From the NCBI GenBank assembly GCA_013399015.1, contig VWZX01010418.1, positions 1,793,832-1,857,831 on the forward strand: DNA of 64,000 nt, given 5' to 3'. Position 1 is the first letter of the stretch. Each line of letters opens with the position of its first letter. The notes under the pieces are model-generated. The model did not search any database. It was not told the origin of the DNA and saw only the letters and a list, made by a program, of their open reading frames with translations. This document shows, one piece after another, positions 25,486-38,863 of the stretch. A program made the position numbers and the translations under genes. This stretch comes from Galbula dea. Taxonomy: Eukaryota; Chordata; Aves; Piciformes; Galbulidae.

Positions 25486-28400
25486 TCACTGCAACATTAT
25501 AATCTTCTTCAGGCACTTTCACAGAGATGTCTTTAATAATGGATCCCCTGCATCCTTTGCACAATAGACAAATTATGGGGGAGCAGAGCTCTGCTCAAAT
25601 GATAGAGCAGCCTTCTGGTGTTAAAACTGCTGTCATTCCTGGACCAAGCAGAAGACTTCTGTACTTTCCCTCTCAGTCCAAAGGAGAAATTCTTGATGTA
25701 ATTAAGGATGGGCCTGAGTGAGCTATGTGCTAGTAGCCCTGATCAATTGGATTATCCCTTGGCTGGCACTAATCTCTTTATCTGTGGATAACGCCCGAGT
25801 ATGTTGTCTCAGAGTAGGAGACTGACTCAAGGTAGCATCCCAGTTTGTTCTTGAAAGCATGGAAGTAAGCTGAGAAAAGGAACAATACATTTACTCTGTT
25901 ACTGAATTGCTTGAATGAGGGACTTGACAGACAGAGGAATCTGATGTGTTTCATGGCACTGAATTGGCAAAGTATTACAAGGCAGGTGCTTGAGTCTGTA
26001 AATGTATATGCCTATTGATCTGTTGTGTTTGAACACAAGAAGATTTAACTTGCAGTCAAGATAGAATCTTTTTGGTTTTCTCAGTGCTTGGTGGCTGGCA
26101 ATATGAATGGTTCCATAGCCAAGGGTGTGAGGTTGTGAATAAAGAGGGTTTTATACATTGCATTTAACAGGAAATATTTACTCGATATGGGATTGGATTT
26201 ATTCATGCATGAATCTTAAACCAAGCAAAACATTGTCCCTTATAGACTTTCAGGTTCTACTCAAGTTGGTCTTATTGGTAGTGTCAAAGAGTTTTGTATC
26301 AACTACACTTAAAGAGCCAGTGCTCTTGTGCATGTTGGGAAAGGTGGCATGTTATGATGGGAAAGCATTATTGTCATATAGAAGCGTAATCCAGAGCAGA
26401 CTTTTGGAGGAGCAAGTCTGGCAAACTGAAGCACAGCCCAGCATTCATTACTCCTATATGTATTTGAGGAGCTCCATGAGAGGTCACCAAAATTTGTAGA
26501 CACATGCATAGATTAAGGCTGCAGTAGGGGGGACTATGGACTAGTCACATATTGAAATTGAAGATATGCTCCAGTCTCCTTATGGATAGATATAGAAGTA
26601 ATGAACCAGTTTATAATTGTAACACTTTTTCTGCAGCTCTACTGACTTTAATTTACCTGTGCTGTTCTTTTCCCTTAGAATAATGAACTGTGTAAACTCC
26701 TGGGCATTCTGGCAGAGCTGGATAGTCCAGAAAAATAGGACAGAAAATGAATGCCAAGTATTTCTTACGTTCGTGACATTCAAGGAGACTCTGATTTGTT
26801 GAGTTTCTAGACACTTAAGGACTTTCAGCCAGATTTTGCTCTTACACAAGTGGAGAGTGATTACAGTAGAAAGCCAAACTATTTGTGCTGGACAAGGGTC
26901 AGGCAGTGCACTGGTTATGTCAATCTGTCATAACTTTTCAATAGAGGAATGGGATTCAGATGCTTTTGAATAAGTGCAGGTATGTTACATGGTTATTAGT
27001 CAGCTTTTCTTGAAATGGCCCTGGGTTTGAAGTCTGTAGGTTAATAAGGCAGGTGAACCAACAGTTATGGGATGATGTGTGGTTGGTGTCTATGCTTAGA
27101 AAGAATCAGATATGGCTAGTGGTGAGTTTCCATCTGGTACAAAATGCACGTAGATTCTGCTTGCTGGCAATGAAATTGGGAAAGATATGGCTTACCTGGG
27201 ACACTGAACTGGCAGGAATCACAATGCTCATTTCCTCCTCTTCATGTTATCCATCCTTAGTGACTTTCTTCTATGACAACAGCCTCCATGTGCAGAAGAT
27301 GCCACTTGATTTTTTGGCTGTACACACGATCTAGGCACCTGGCACTGGATTTCATCGTTGATTTCATTGGTAAAGACCAAGGGGCAAAAAAGGTAACTTT
27401 GCATTTGCTGTCCTAGCAATGCAATTCACTTCTTCTACAGCAGTGTTGGAGAGCAACCATAGCCAGCAAGTATACCTCCTGCTTTTTCTTTGCTTCATTT
27501 CTGTGTTTTAAACAAAGACCAAGTAAATGCTGCAATCTTTAATCTGCCTTTTAACTAACACATCAAGACTGTGACATCATTTTGCCTTGCCACCTTTTCC
27601 TTGGGGGGTGATGACTGGGCTTCCAGCCCATGCTGAGTTTATGTTCTGCTTAAGCTTGCTTGCCTTCACAGCATCAGCAAAAGAATACTGAAAACCCTGA
27701 AGACTGTGAGAGCATGGACACTTCCTTTCTTCACATCTGAATTGTTCTTATTCTGTGTTCTTTTGAAGAATGTATTCTCAAAAAGCTACATGATAAAACT
27801 GATCCAGGACATGCATTCTCTTTGGATGTGCTCTTGAGATGCTGGACTCACTTAATAACATTACCACCATCATCTGCTATCCCCCCCCCCAATACCTCTG
27901 AAAACACTTTGTTGGCAACCCATAATTACAATCCTTAAAGTTCAACAGAGTACAGCTTCTTTAAAGGCAGCATAAGAGAGATACTAGCACCAAAACAATT
28001 TGCAGGGCTGCCCTTGCAAATTTGCACCAAAGCTGGCATGAAGATTCAGGATTTTATCCAGTGTATCTTAACCACTGTGTTTTAGGTAGTCCTGCTTCTA
28101 AATAGTGCATATCTTATACTGTAGCCACAAACTACTATGCACTAAGTATCAGTGAAATGCAGCAAAGCTAAGCTTCAGCAGAGGCTGAACTTTGTCTATC
28201 ACTCTCATGAACTCCCTGGAACATCCATTTGGGAGTCAGAAGTCACTGGAGCACAGCCAAGAAGCCACACAGCCACCAAATGACAACATCTCTGTGTTAG
28301 AAAAACATCTCCCAGGGAGGAAAGTATTAGCCCTTGTTGTACAAACACTTAGGGAGACATCAAGAACGTGGTGTCTGCTGCTGGGGCACATCCCAGGACA

Positions 28401-31400
28401 GGTGGACTCAGCCTGTAGCAAGGTCTAGAGAAGGACTGGTGTGCATCAGTGAGCAAAGGAATGGCAAGTTGACAATTTGAGGGGACCCCAAGAGAACTTG
28501 GCTTAGCAAAGATGCCATGGAAAGAATGTGACTTTCAAGGTGGAGCTTTCTCAGTTTACCAAAAGGATTTTAGTGGTACTTGTGGAGGTGGGGGACACTC
28601 TGTATGGCAGCCCTGCAGTCCTGTGGAAACTCATACCAAGCAGATAAGTCAGATGAGTCAAACAGTTTGATTTGCTTACTTTGATTCTTAGGCATCCATG
28701 AATGTTGTTTGAAGCATTTTCTTCAACTCCAGGCATTGCCATCTATTTGCAAGATGAGCAAGGGAGACCCAAAGACCAGATGGAGCTAAAGGAGATTTCA
28801 CAGTGTTATCTCCTCAGAGGGAGTGATAGTGGGCAGGGAGGTTCTGAGCATGCAGTGTCTCCCTGTGCAGCTTGCACAGAAACTCATCATCTTCAGAAAC
28901 TTCACATTTTGTGCCTTAGAGTCTATTTAATATGTGTCTCTGCAAAACTGTCCCTCTTTAATGTGTGTGAATGAAGTCTGTCTGCTGACACTGAACCTAG
29001 ATATCATTTCAACAAATAGAGAAAAAAATCCTCCATCCTGTGAAAAGAAGATGACCTGTGATGCAGTGTGCATGGGATTTTGCACCAAGTGTAGTTCATC
29101 AAGACACTGAGATCACACAGCTTTTTCCAGGACTGATTAGCCAATGGTATTGGTGATTTATGTCCCCATCCTCTTACAAGGTTTTTTGACTGCACTGGTT
29201 TGGTTTGATTTTTTTGCCCTCTACATCCAGTCAGTGATTACACCTGCTTACCTATCACATGGGCTTTGTTGCTGTATGCAAAGGGAGTAGAACTGGGATT
29301 GACTTTACCTGAGTGATCAATCATTGGAGCCAGGAACTACTCCCACTCAAAAGAGTTTGTTTGGCCACAGGACTAGTGCATGGTGGAATGCAGTGTGGTT
29401 TTACTTTGGTTTTACATTTTCTGCCTCACTATTCATTTCAGCCACTGAAATGGGGTGACAGCAGACAAGGAGCTTTACTGAACAATTGCAGAGTCCATAA
29501 TCATATCACTGGTTGTGGAAACTAGGTCTAATAGTTAACTGGTGTTTTTAAAGTCACATTGTGTGTCAGGACTGGGAAATGCTAATGCAGTGTACTCCAG
29601 AAGTTTTGGCTGCTTATCTTTTCTAATTTGATGAGCAGAAACAAGTCTTTGTGCTGTATAGATGTGATGGTATTCAACTTATAGCATGTATTTTGAAATA
29701 AAGCACCACAGAATATTCCTCTGGCTATATCTGTATACTGAGGGCTGTGGTTATGACACTACTTCAGGGGTTAGCAGCTCTGCTTCTGCTGCATTGCACA
29801 GAAATCTAGTGAAGTGTTTGGCCTGAAGTTTGTCTTCTACCTGGCCAGTATACAAAGTGGCAGTACAAACCCATGAAATCACACACCTCCACCATCATGG
29901 TATGAAGGCCTCCAGTCAAGGTGCAGGGGGTGAGAGTGAAGCAAAATGTCAACAGCAGATAACGTTACATGACCTTTGTAGAAGGAGAGGAAGCTGAGGC
30001 AGGGCAGTGAATGTGCTGACTACCCCAAATGTAAGAGAAGATATCCAAATTAAGCCCCTTTTTTTCCCAAAAGTGGGTTGGTTTTGTTTCTTTGTTTATT
30101 TTGTCACAGCAAGGACATCTGTAATATTCCCTTCTGATAGAAATACCAAAAAAATAGCTGATTTGACATTCATCAACTTGAGAAAAGTTCCCTGTCTTCC
30201 TCTGCTTTCATGAAAAAGTTAAGGTTTTTTTTTTCTCCTAACCCATCTAAAAGAGGCTTCAGGAAAGTACAATTGTTTTTACTGAGATTTTAAATTCTGC
30301 CCAGAAAACCTCTTTCCACAAATGCAAAGAAAAGGGGAAGATTCTTGTCCTACTGTCCCTTTTCTTCCCTCAACCTCCTTCACTCTTTAAAAGGGAAATC
30401 AGTGCTGCTAATTCTTTCTGGTTGTGGCTAAGATACTCCAAAATACATCATCCCACTGGACAGCTAATAATGCAGCAAGAATCTTTGAGTACTAGCAGAA
30501 AATTACCCACTGAATAACGAAATTTGACTCATCTTCCTACAAAATCAATGTAACTACTTTTCAGGTTTTTTTCCCCTTAAATATTACTTGACCATTGGAC
30601 TTTTCCTGGTCCTTTTTGTATTATTCTCTCCTTTTTTTTTCTTTCTTTTTCTTAAGAGTCAGCTGTTCTTTTAAGCTTAGTAAGTTCTTCATTTGCAAAG
30701 CTAAATATTCCAGAGATACATATCCAAAGTAGTTCTGCTATGGTGATGCACCCTGACCTTTCAAGCAAGGGGAATTTAAGGTTGTGAAAGAAGCCTTCAG
30801 CATGCATGGTGCTGCTGGAACACAGAACACCTTCAGTCTCCTTTCATGCCATGCCCCTGTGATGTGACAGTTACTTATGGGACCTGCCTTAATTGATGCT
30901 TTATGGTCTTTGGCTGCCAGACTTTTTTCACTCCTGCATACAGAGCAGGTGTGCTTGAAATCAAGTTTTATTCTTAAAAGCCTGTCTATGATGTCATCAA
31001 GAGCTAAGCTCTGACCTCTGGTTGCTTATGATATTTCTGTAGCCCCTGTGGCACCAGTTAAGTCTGTTTTGCTCCTGTGAAGGATCCTGATGGTGCCAGA
31101 ACGTGCCTGTCTGAGCAGCTTTGCCATGTGGACAGCATTGCTGCTCCACCTGCCACCACAGGCATTTTTGTGCTCAGCAGTGAACTTCAAAGTTGTTAAT
31201 TCTCATAGACACAATTCCTCAGCAGCTTGTCTATAGGCAATCCATGTTCCAGCAGCTGCTGTGTTTTGCTAGTCTGAACAACTACAATTCAGCTTCACAA
31301 GACTGTCCTCCACACAGAGCTGTCTACCTCCTCTTCCTTCTTACTTTTCTGCTCATGTTTGCAATCCCAGGTGAGGCCTGGAGACTGTGGAAGTTCTGTA

Positions 31401-34400
31401 GAAGCTGGAGGAACTGCAGGTTTGCAGGAGGTGGCAGAGATGACTCTGCTATTCTTCCTTTCTTAATCCCCAGGTGGCATCTTTCAACAGATGCTGCCAT
31501 AGCAGGGAGAAGAAAGCACCCAGGAAAAGTTTAGGATCTGCTTCTGCCACATGAGTCAGGAGACATTTAAAGGTATGGTATGTCTTCCTCCTAGTGCAGG
31601 GAAAGAGGCTATGTGCTGTATGCAGAAGGCATAACATTTAGGTCTTTGCTTCCTCATCTGATCAGGGAGTTGTTCTGCTTTGAGCTACTCTGAGAGTTTT
31701 GACTTCGTGCAATAAACTCAGCTACAAGAGGAGGGTCAGGAAGAGACACACACATATCATGCTGCTTTCCTTGTGTGACTGGGTGGGAATCACAGGGTTT
31801 TCTTCCTCCTCCCAGGTGGTGGCAGCTGTTGCTGTCATCAGCACACTGCTGGCCATGGTGACATGCAGGACAGTCACAGGCCAAAATATATTGGTGTGTG
31901 ACTGTGCCTTTTGAATTTCTAAATGCAGTTTGATGGAAACTGGTTGCTTCACTGATGCTTTCCATGCTACTGTCTCCCCATCCTGCATATCCTCAGTCTG
32001 AAAAGTGTTCTCACATACACAGAATTTTTCTGCTGTTGCATGGATGAGGATGTTGTACCTAATTCCTATACAAAAGAGCCAAGACATCAATAGATAAGAA
32101 CCTCTCGCCAGCACAGAGGAGACAACAATGTTGTCTCTCTGCTTTGCCTGTGGGAGCTGGCAGCAGAGCTTGTAACAGATCCTGGGCCACTCCAATAAAC
32201 TCCAGTACAGTGATCTCCTCTCAGTGGGAAAGAAGATGAGAGGTAGAAAGTGTAAATCCTGAAGGGTGAGCAGGATGGTTTCTCTTTGTCACTCTTAAAT
32301 TGAACACAAGTATGGGGGTTTTCCCTCTGTTTCTTAATTTCTCTTTTCAGTTTCTTTAAAGTGCCAGAAATTGGTGGGTTTAGACCCTTGAGAGCCCTTA
32401 ATTTGCTGAGATTGTCTTATTCCCAAGATTAAATAAGCACAGCTCCCTGGGAGAGGAACTCAAGCTGATAACTAAGGCAGATTGACTGGTTTTTGCTGTG
32501 TTTTGATACATAGGCTGGCCTCAGGCACATCCACAGATCACAGTACTGATTTTGCAAGAGAGTATTCTGCATGGCTGTGTGCTGCAGCATGTAATCAGGG
32601 CTGACTCCTTTTATGTGCCTCTGGTCCCAAATGCCAGTGAGCTCTTGGATATTGTTCTGCATCATTTTGCTTTTCTGTGTTCAGTAACTGCATTTTGTTT
32701 CCTTCATGAGAACAGCCTGCAAGATTATAGAGAGATTTTGCCTGTAGAATGTCAAACTCATACTGCCCATCAGCAACTAACTAACTTCCCTTTAGCTCAA
32801 AGATTGTTTGTAACAGAGTGCACTTGCATTTTGTACTGTAGCTTCATACTGTAAACCCTTTATAACCTGAGAATGACAGCCTTGCCTCATGGGTATTTGG
32901 TGTCTCTCAAAAGACTGTGTCCATGTTTTGCATTGGCAGACTTGACTCTGGGTATGACATAACAAAGTGGCTTCAATCCACTGAGTAGGTTCCATCAGCA
33001 ATCCATATCTACACTTTGCTACCAGGCATAAGTATAGGACTACAAAAGGAGTGTGAAATTTTCTTCAATGTATTTGCATAGAAAACTGTGGTTTAAAAAA
33101 CTTTCTTCCTCATGCAGTTGTTTGTTAATTTTTGCCTGTGTCCTTGACTTCAAATCCCATTTGTTCTGTTAAAAAGGTATTTACATGCTTAACTATAGCT
33201 TTGCTATCCATACTCCTCATGTGTAAGAAGCCTGTAAGTGAATGCCAAGATTAATTCCACATGTGTTCAGAAGTGGGCCCACAGATGGCTGTTAATTTCC
33301 CTTGGCATCCTTATAGGCCAATATGTTTGTGTTATTTTATTTGCAAACTAAACATGTTATATTTACTTAATTATACTTGACATCATAATTCCAGGTTCTG
33401 CTTTGGCCTACAAGAGCTCAGGGCTCTCGTGGTAGCTTTTCCTCATTATCAAGCAGTAGCTTTATAGCTGTAGTTAGTGAATTTATGCTTGAAGACATGC
33501 ATAGCAAACAAATACAGGGCAGTTTCTATAATAAAGTGAAAATTCTTTACAGTGAAAAATGTGATTTTTTTCAAATGGAAAGCATGAAGAGCAGTTCAAA
33601 ACTGATACCTTTATTTGCTGTTTTGTCCTCTCTTTGAATGAATGATGTCTGGGTTCTGAAAAGGGAAATCATGAGAAAGCACTCACAATGAAATGGGACA
33701 GAGATTGTTGCTACTTTTAACATCTCTTTAATTTCAGTTAATGCTTGAAATGATTTTTAAGGGCAGAAGTGACTCCCAGCAGGGCCTGGTCACACCAGTG
33801 ACCATACTTTCATGGACTGAGTCCTGGGAGCTGTCTGGCCTCTCAGCACATGGGTGTGTTGGTCTCTCACCTCTTTTGTCTCCAGATGCTTTTCCAAAAT
33901 AACCTTCTGAGGTCATCCTTCATCCACAGCTCTCCTCAACACAGAGCTTTGTAGCTGCCTGAAACAAATGATCCTCCCTGGTGCTTTTTTTTTTAGATAT
34001 GTTTTTCTTTCAATCCCACCTTATGTGATTGTTTTTGGCAGTGAGTCTGTAACTGAAAATATGGAAGTCTTTAAAACATATAAAGCACAATTTCTTCAGC
34101 CAAAGTTCCTGCATTGCAGAATTTGCTCCTGCACTTCATATTACATATTTACTAGTACATAGCTCTGGCTGAAGGAAGCGAATAATAATCCAGTGGCTGT
34201 TGACATAACTGGAAGATACACTGTATGCAATCAGCTCCCTATTTGCACAACAGATTTAATTACAGGGGGAAAATTAATTTATCAAGGTTTCATACTTATG
34301 CTTTGACTACTCATCATCAGGTTTCTGTATGCATTTTTGGAGGGGGCTTTTTTGGTCTGGTCCAAGCACTGCTGAACTGCTCGAATTTGTTGGATATGTC

Positions 34401-34500
34401 CCTGTAGTTGCAATGCTTTGCTGCTTTTTTGGTTTGGTTTTGGTTTGGTTTGCATTTTTATGCTCTGAAAGTAACATCTTTTTCTTTATCTTTTTTAAAG

Positions 34501-34569
34501 ATAAAGACATTCCCTGCTGATACATCTAATCCTTTTTTCGATCCCTTTACAACAGTACCACAGTTTTCT
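34501..34569 (+). CDS. coding exon 6 of the adaptor-like gene, overlapping NPF and DPF motifs
   Basis: An exon of 69 bases, phase 0 to phase 0, after a T-rich acceptor ending TTTTTTAAAG and before the strong donor GTAAGT. It encodes IKTFPADTSNPFFDPF, then TTVPQFS. NPF is the classical ligand of EH domains (Eps15, intersectin, EHD proteins), and DPF binds the AP-2 alpha appendage; here they follow each other directly. This is the best functional clue in the gene. A second AG six bases into the exon (ATAAAG) could serve as an in-frame alternative acceptor that removes Ile-Lys. The frame continues into the next exon without a break. Confidence 0.85.
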
Positions 34570-36173
34570 GTAAGTAAAACATGTGAATAAAAAAACCTGT
34601 GTCATTAACACAATTCCAGCTGATTTTTTTTAAAGGTGTCAGAAAATTATGCCCTATGCAGTCCTCAAAAAAAAAAAAAAGAGAAAATCAAGTAGAAATT
34701 GAAGTGCAAATCAGTTAAATGTTCCCATTATACAAATAATCAACTTGCCTGCATTCAGACATTGCTGCTTCCTAGGCAGAGGACTAAGAGTTAAAGGTCA
34801 AGGCTCATGCAAGTTGGTCTCAAAATGCTGTCCAGATCAGGACTGTAGAAGACACTTGTGAAGTTTCAGAGCATCTTTGCAAGGAGCAATAAGGGCATGG
34901 GAAGACCTAGTCCTCTGTCTATCAATTGCATGGCCTCTTGCCTGAAACCACCTGCTGTGCCATCACAAAGAGGAGCCTGATTTTCACTGAATTTACATCT
35001 GAATTTTAAGACAGGATTACAGTTAGTTTGTTGAAGACTGCAATGGTAACCTTCCATAAACTCCCATGTTCTCTTAATAAAATCAACTCAAATCCACTAT
35101 TGAACCTTCATTCTTGTTAAATTTTCACAGAAAACAGGATTTAGGTAAACTACATACAAACAGGAAACAATTAGTTGACAATTTAAAGACTAAGCCAAAT
35201 CTACCTCCCACTTTAAGGGTAGAGGCAGTATGTAATAAGCATGACAAAATTATCTACTTTATAAGAAACATTCTCTGATTATAATTATAAGCCACAGTAA
35301 CTGACTCACAGTTTTTAAATTATATTCACAAATGAAGCATTTCAGACTTCAGCCTTAACTTTTAGTGGTAGTAGCAATCTCATCTGGTATATAATCAGCA
35401 ATAAGTAACTTCAGTCACTGTTGAGCCAAGTGCAGTAGCTGTTTACATTTAGTGATTTAAAGAAAGAGGCTTTTCTTTCACAATAAACCTGATCATGGGA
35501 TATGATCTAAATGCTGTTTTTCTCTGAATAGGTGTTTTAAATGCAGAGTTAGTTAGGTTCCACAGGCTGTGTCAGTACTGAGCTCTGATTAAAGGTATCC
35601 AAAAGGACAGGGCAATATGTCACAGCAACTTTTCACTAGGTCAGCCAAGTCCAGGTAAAGTTGTGGTAAAAGCTAAACCAAAATGTCAGTGTTTGTGTCT
35701 TTCATAGTACAACATTATCTAAGCAAAAATATACACCCAGAGTAGCTTTCCAGTAATTAGTAATGACTGCAGAACAATATTTTCCTGCCTATGAGAGTTA
35801 TGATGAAAGCAAAATTGAGGAGGGCTCTATAAGATTTTTTATCATTGGGGGGAATAGAACTTTAAAATAAAACCAGAAGCTACCCTGATGTACTTACCCA
35901 CAGAAATTTCCATAGTGAAGAAAATGTCTGGTTCATGGCAAAGTCAAATGTTAAGATTTTTGCTATGCTCTGTCAGGAGAGAAGAAACAAAGTAAAATTG
36001 AAATGAATCTTTCTGAAATTCCCTCTTCTCCCCATGAAGTCCCATTTCTCTGGGCAAGGGGGAGGGCAGAATCTGGATCATAAGTATTTAAACCACCTTG
36101 CAATAAAAATCTAATGATCTATCATATGATTCCATGCATTCCTTTTAGCAAGCTATCTGCAATCAAACCAGGT

Positions 36174-36382
36174 GAGCTTTAGATTGGATATTAGGAAAAA
36201 TTTCTTCACAGAAAGAGGTGTTAAGCATTGGAACAGGCTGCCAGGAGAAGTGGTGAAGTCACTGTCCCTGAAGGTGTTCAAAAAACATGTAGATGTTGTG
36301 CTTAGGGCATGATCATGATAGGCTGACAGTTGGACTTGATGATCTTAGAGGTCTTTGCCAGCCTTAGTGATTCTGTGATTAT
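36174..36382 (+). mobile_element. CR1 LINE fragment, plus orientation
   Basis: Carries TTAGATTGGATATTAGGAAA, then GCATTGGAACAGGCTGCCAG, then GGTGTTCAAAAAACATGTAG, then TTGGACTTGATGATCTTAGA and TGATTCTGTGATT. It resembles the copy at 18218, so the two may belong to one subfamily. Confidence 0.9.
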
Positions 36383-36604
36383 CTGTGGTAAACAAGAAGC
36401 TCCCTAGAGGACTGAATAAAGATGGGAAAAGGTTTAGTAAGGTTAGTTAGGTGTTTGTGCTGTGTTTTGTAGTCCTCTGTCTCAGCCCAAAGAGATGTGC
36501 TTCTCCCCAGCAGCATTTCAGCTCATCCTGATGCGTGGGCTCTGCTGAGGGCTGGAAGCTATGAGCCACACCACAGACAGGAGTTGTAGAGGAAAGATCT
36601 AGAG

Positions 36605-36662
36605 CACAGAATCACAGACTAGCCAGAGTTGGAAGGGACCCATTAGGATCACCTAGTGCTAG
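36605..36662 (-). mobile_element. short CR1 3' end, minus orientation
   Basis: Reads CACAGAATCACAGACTAG, then AGAGTTGGAAGGGACCCATT, then ATCACCTAGTGC: the reverse complement of the last 50-60 bases of a CR1. Confidence 0.8.
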
Positions 36663-37066
36663 GACTTGCAGGCAGATCTAACTCTGAATTTTCTGTGGTC
36701 ACACACAGTCTCAGAAGGAAACATTTGTTAATCTTTTTTTCTTGTTTGATTATTTCTTTTAACAAAACATTGAAATGTTATTGAGGGGAAAAGAATCTAT
36801 CAACAGTGACATTTGGAAAGCTTTGCCTTTTGTGTAGGGCTTCTAATTTGGTTTGGTGTATACACAGTTGTGTTGATTTTATCAGAGGAAAAATTAGAGA
36901 GCTGGTTGCCTGAAATGCTTCAAAATAAGCTTCATGCCAGGAACCCCTCTGAATTTGAGAGATTTCCATAGAGAAGTGGCAGGCTTGATGGCTGTATTCT
37001 CAGGCTGGTATAAGACATGTTGATTTAAATTAATGAAATTACATCTGTTTAGACCAGTTAAATATT

Positions 37067-37126
37067 TCATAGAATTATCAGGGTTGGAAGGGACCTCAGA
37101 GGTCATCTAGTCCAACCCCCCTACAG
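37067..37126 (-). mobile_element. short CR1 3' end, minus orientation
   Basis: Reads TCATAGAATTATCAGGGTTG, then GAAGGGACCTCAGAGGTCAT, then CTAGTCCAACCCCCCTACAG, a very clean match to the reversed avian CR1 end. Confidence 0.92.
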
Positions 37127-38699
37127 TGAATAGGCACATTTGGCTCAAACATACTATGCAAGTAGATAAATATAAAAAGATGCTTTGGATCTGTACCCTA
37201 AAACCATTATCCAGAGCAAACCACTTTGGGACTCAGGGCAAATCCTCAGCAAGTGTTACATGTCATCACTCTGCTGATTTCAGTAACACTGGGGGAATTT
37301 ACCCCAGCCTCACAGAGTGGTGCCTCCTTCTCATGCTGTAAAGTCAGATCTGACAGTCCTAGGGGGACAGAGATCCTGTATGAAGAGCAACAAATTTGGT
37401 ACCCCTGCAGCTTGTAAGGTTGAGGTTTAAAAGTTGAAAAACAGAGAAGTTTTAACAGGTTGTATTAGCCAGTGTTTGTACATATAATTGGCCATATTTT
37501 TGGAGGGTGAGTTTATTGGGTTTTTCATTTTACTAATCTTGTGGAAATAATGGTATTTGTTTTGTTTCAGAGGTTGTTTTGGAGCATATCAGACGTGTTT
37601 AGCTGCAATGTGAACAGAGACATGTTAAAAAATGGCAATAAACAAGCAAACCTAACACAGCCATTCTTCCCTGAGCTCAAATAGTTGTCCCACTGATGAC
37701 ACTGATTTGTTTGTGTTTAGCATTGATCCTGGATGGCTTGCAGAATTTGAGAAATAATTAAGACAGAAGAAAAAACTCACTATTCAAATATCTGCTCCCT
37801 TATGGTGGTGACTTTTCTTCCTTCCTGCCTAAAGCCTGAACCAAGTTCAGAAGAAAAAGTTGTCACAAAAGAAACACAGCTGATAGCAGTAAGAGCATGA
37901 TGCACTGACAAACTGCACTTGCTCTGCAGTCTTCTGTGGTCAGGGTCATACATGCATCACAGGCACTAGCCACTGTGGTTTGGCATAAAAAATAATCCAT
38001 GCCAAGAAGCAAGAGAGCAGAGTTTTATATGGGGGGATCCTTCCCCTCTAGTCTGGCCAGTGCTGCTATGCTGCACCTGAATGACAGGAGAAGATTGTTT
38101 GCTGTTTGTGTTAAATCAGCACTTCCAATATTGCCTGTCACTAGATACTGCATGACTTTTTCTCCTGAGGCATATTCCAGTTAGCAAATGTGGGAAGGGG
38201 ATGAACACTTTGAAACCTGAACTCCTGCAAGCCTGAACTCCTGGCTGTTGCAAAACACAAAGTAGTCAGAGGACCCACCAGTAAATTGTGTAGGATTTCT
38301 GAAGAACAGTCCAGAATAAAGATAAACAGTCTCATGTGGTCAGCATTCTGCATTATTTTTAGGGACCACACAACAATGGTAAGTGGCATTCTTTGAACAG
38401 ATGATGTATTTTATCTGAATGCTGCCAGTCCCACGTGTGGAGTGACGTTTCACAGAGTGCATGTTGCCATCAGGTTTGTCCCTCAGGGACAATTCTGAAA
38501 AAAGCCATAAAAAGAGGTGGCTGTTCAGCATCTGTGGAGGTCACCCTGAGCAGCTCTAGCTACAGTCTCCTGTTTGTTCTCATGGTTAGTTGTTGTTACT
38601 AAATGTTTGGCAATGAATTGGATGGTGAACAGCAGCCAGATCAGTAGAAGCTAACCTACACCTTTTTCTTTCTCTTTGTGTATACATTTTCTTTTGTAG

Positions 38700-38863
38700 G
38701 CAGAATTTACAGACAACAAACTACAATGCTGTGCAGTGCAGTCATCTCCTAAGATAACACTGGTGTCTCCATCACCTGTAGTGAGATCTCTAGCAGAGAC
38801 TATACCAACTCCAACAGTCCAGACAATATATACGTCGCATAAACCAATTTCACTGGCAGACAG
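38700..38863 (+). CDS. coding exon 7 of the adaptor-like gene, Ser/Pro/Thr-rich
   Basis: An exon of 164 bases after the acceptor CTTTTGTAG and before the donor GTACTG. Entering in phase 0 it reads AEFTDNKLQCC, AVQSSPKITLVSPSPVV, RSLAETIPTPTVQ, TIYTSHKPISLAD, and leaves AG for the next exon. Repeated Ser-Pro and Thr-Pro pairs suggest proline-directed phosphorylation sites in a disordered segment. The frame is continuous with exon 6 on the left and with the terminal exon on the right, where AG plus T gives Ser. Confidence 0.9.

Larger units (their letters stand above)
17748..34500. other. large intron of about 16.8 kb
   Basis: Both flanking exons are in phase 0, so they can join directly; an extra in-phase exon inside cannot be excluded. 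I see CR1 pieces at 18218-18484 (plus) and 22877-23145 (minus), a TCTC-rich tract near 20379, an AC-rich run near 24841, a 31-bp tandem repeat at 25393 and a C homopolymer at 27881. The open frames of 100-157 codons around 25.1 and 31.7-32.2 kb overlap on both strands and look random. Confidence 0.55.
34570..38699. other. intron with three CR1 pieces
   Basis: The flanking phases match directly. CR1 fragments lie at 36174-36382 (plus), 36605-36662 (minus) and 37067-37126 (minus). An A-rich tract lies near 34667. I see no further exon that I would defend. Confidence 0.6.

Noticed and set aside
25325..25564. Lys/Glu-rich minus-strand open frame
   Set aside because: It is created by the 31-bp tandem repeat; identical repeated peptides reflect the DNA repeat, not a protein.
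31699..32195. Overlapping plus and minus open frames up to 157 codons
   Set aside because: No splice context, no recognisable domain, and frames open on both strands at once, which points to base composition.
34420..34452. GGTTTGGTTTTGGTTTGG run as a telomere-like repeat
   Set aside because: Units are irregular and differ from the vertebrate TTAGGG repeat; it is simple T/G-rich intron sequence before an acceptor.
37572..37683. Possible alternative last exon after the acceptor TTTGTTTCAG, open to a TAG and ending in QPFFPELK
   Set aside because: The translation begins hydrophobic and unlike the neighbouring exons, no polyadenylation signal is convincing nearby, and exon 6 joins exon 7 cleanly without it.
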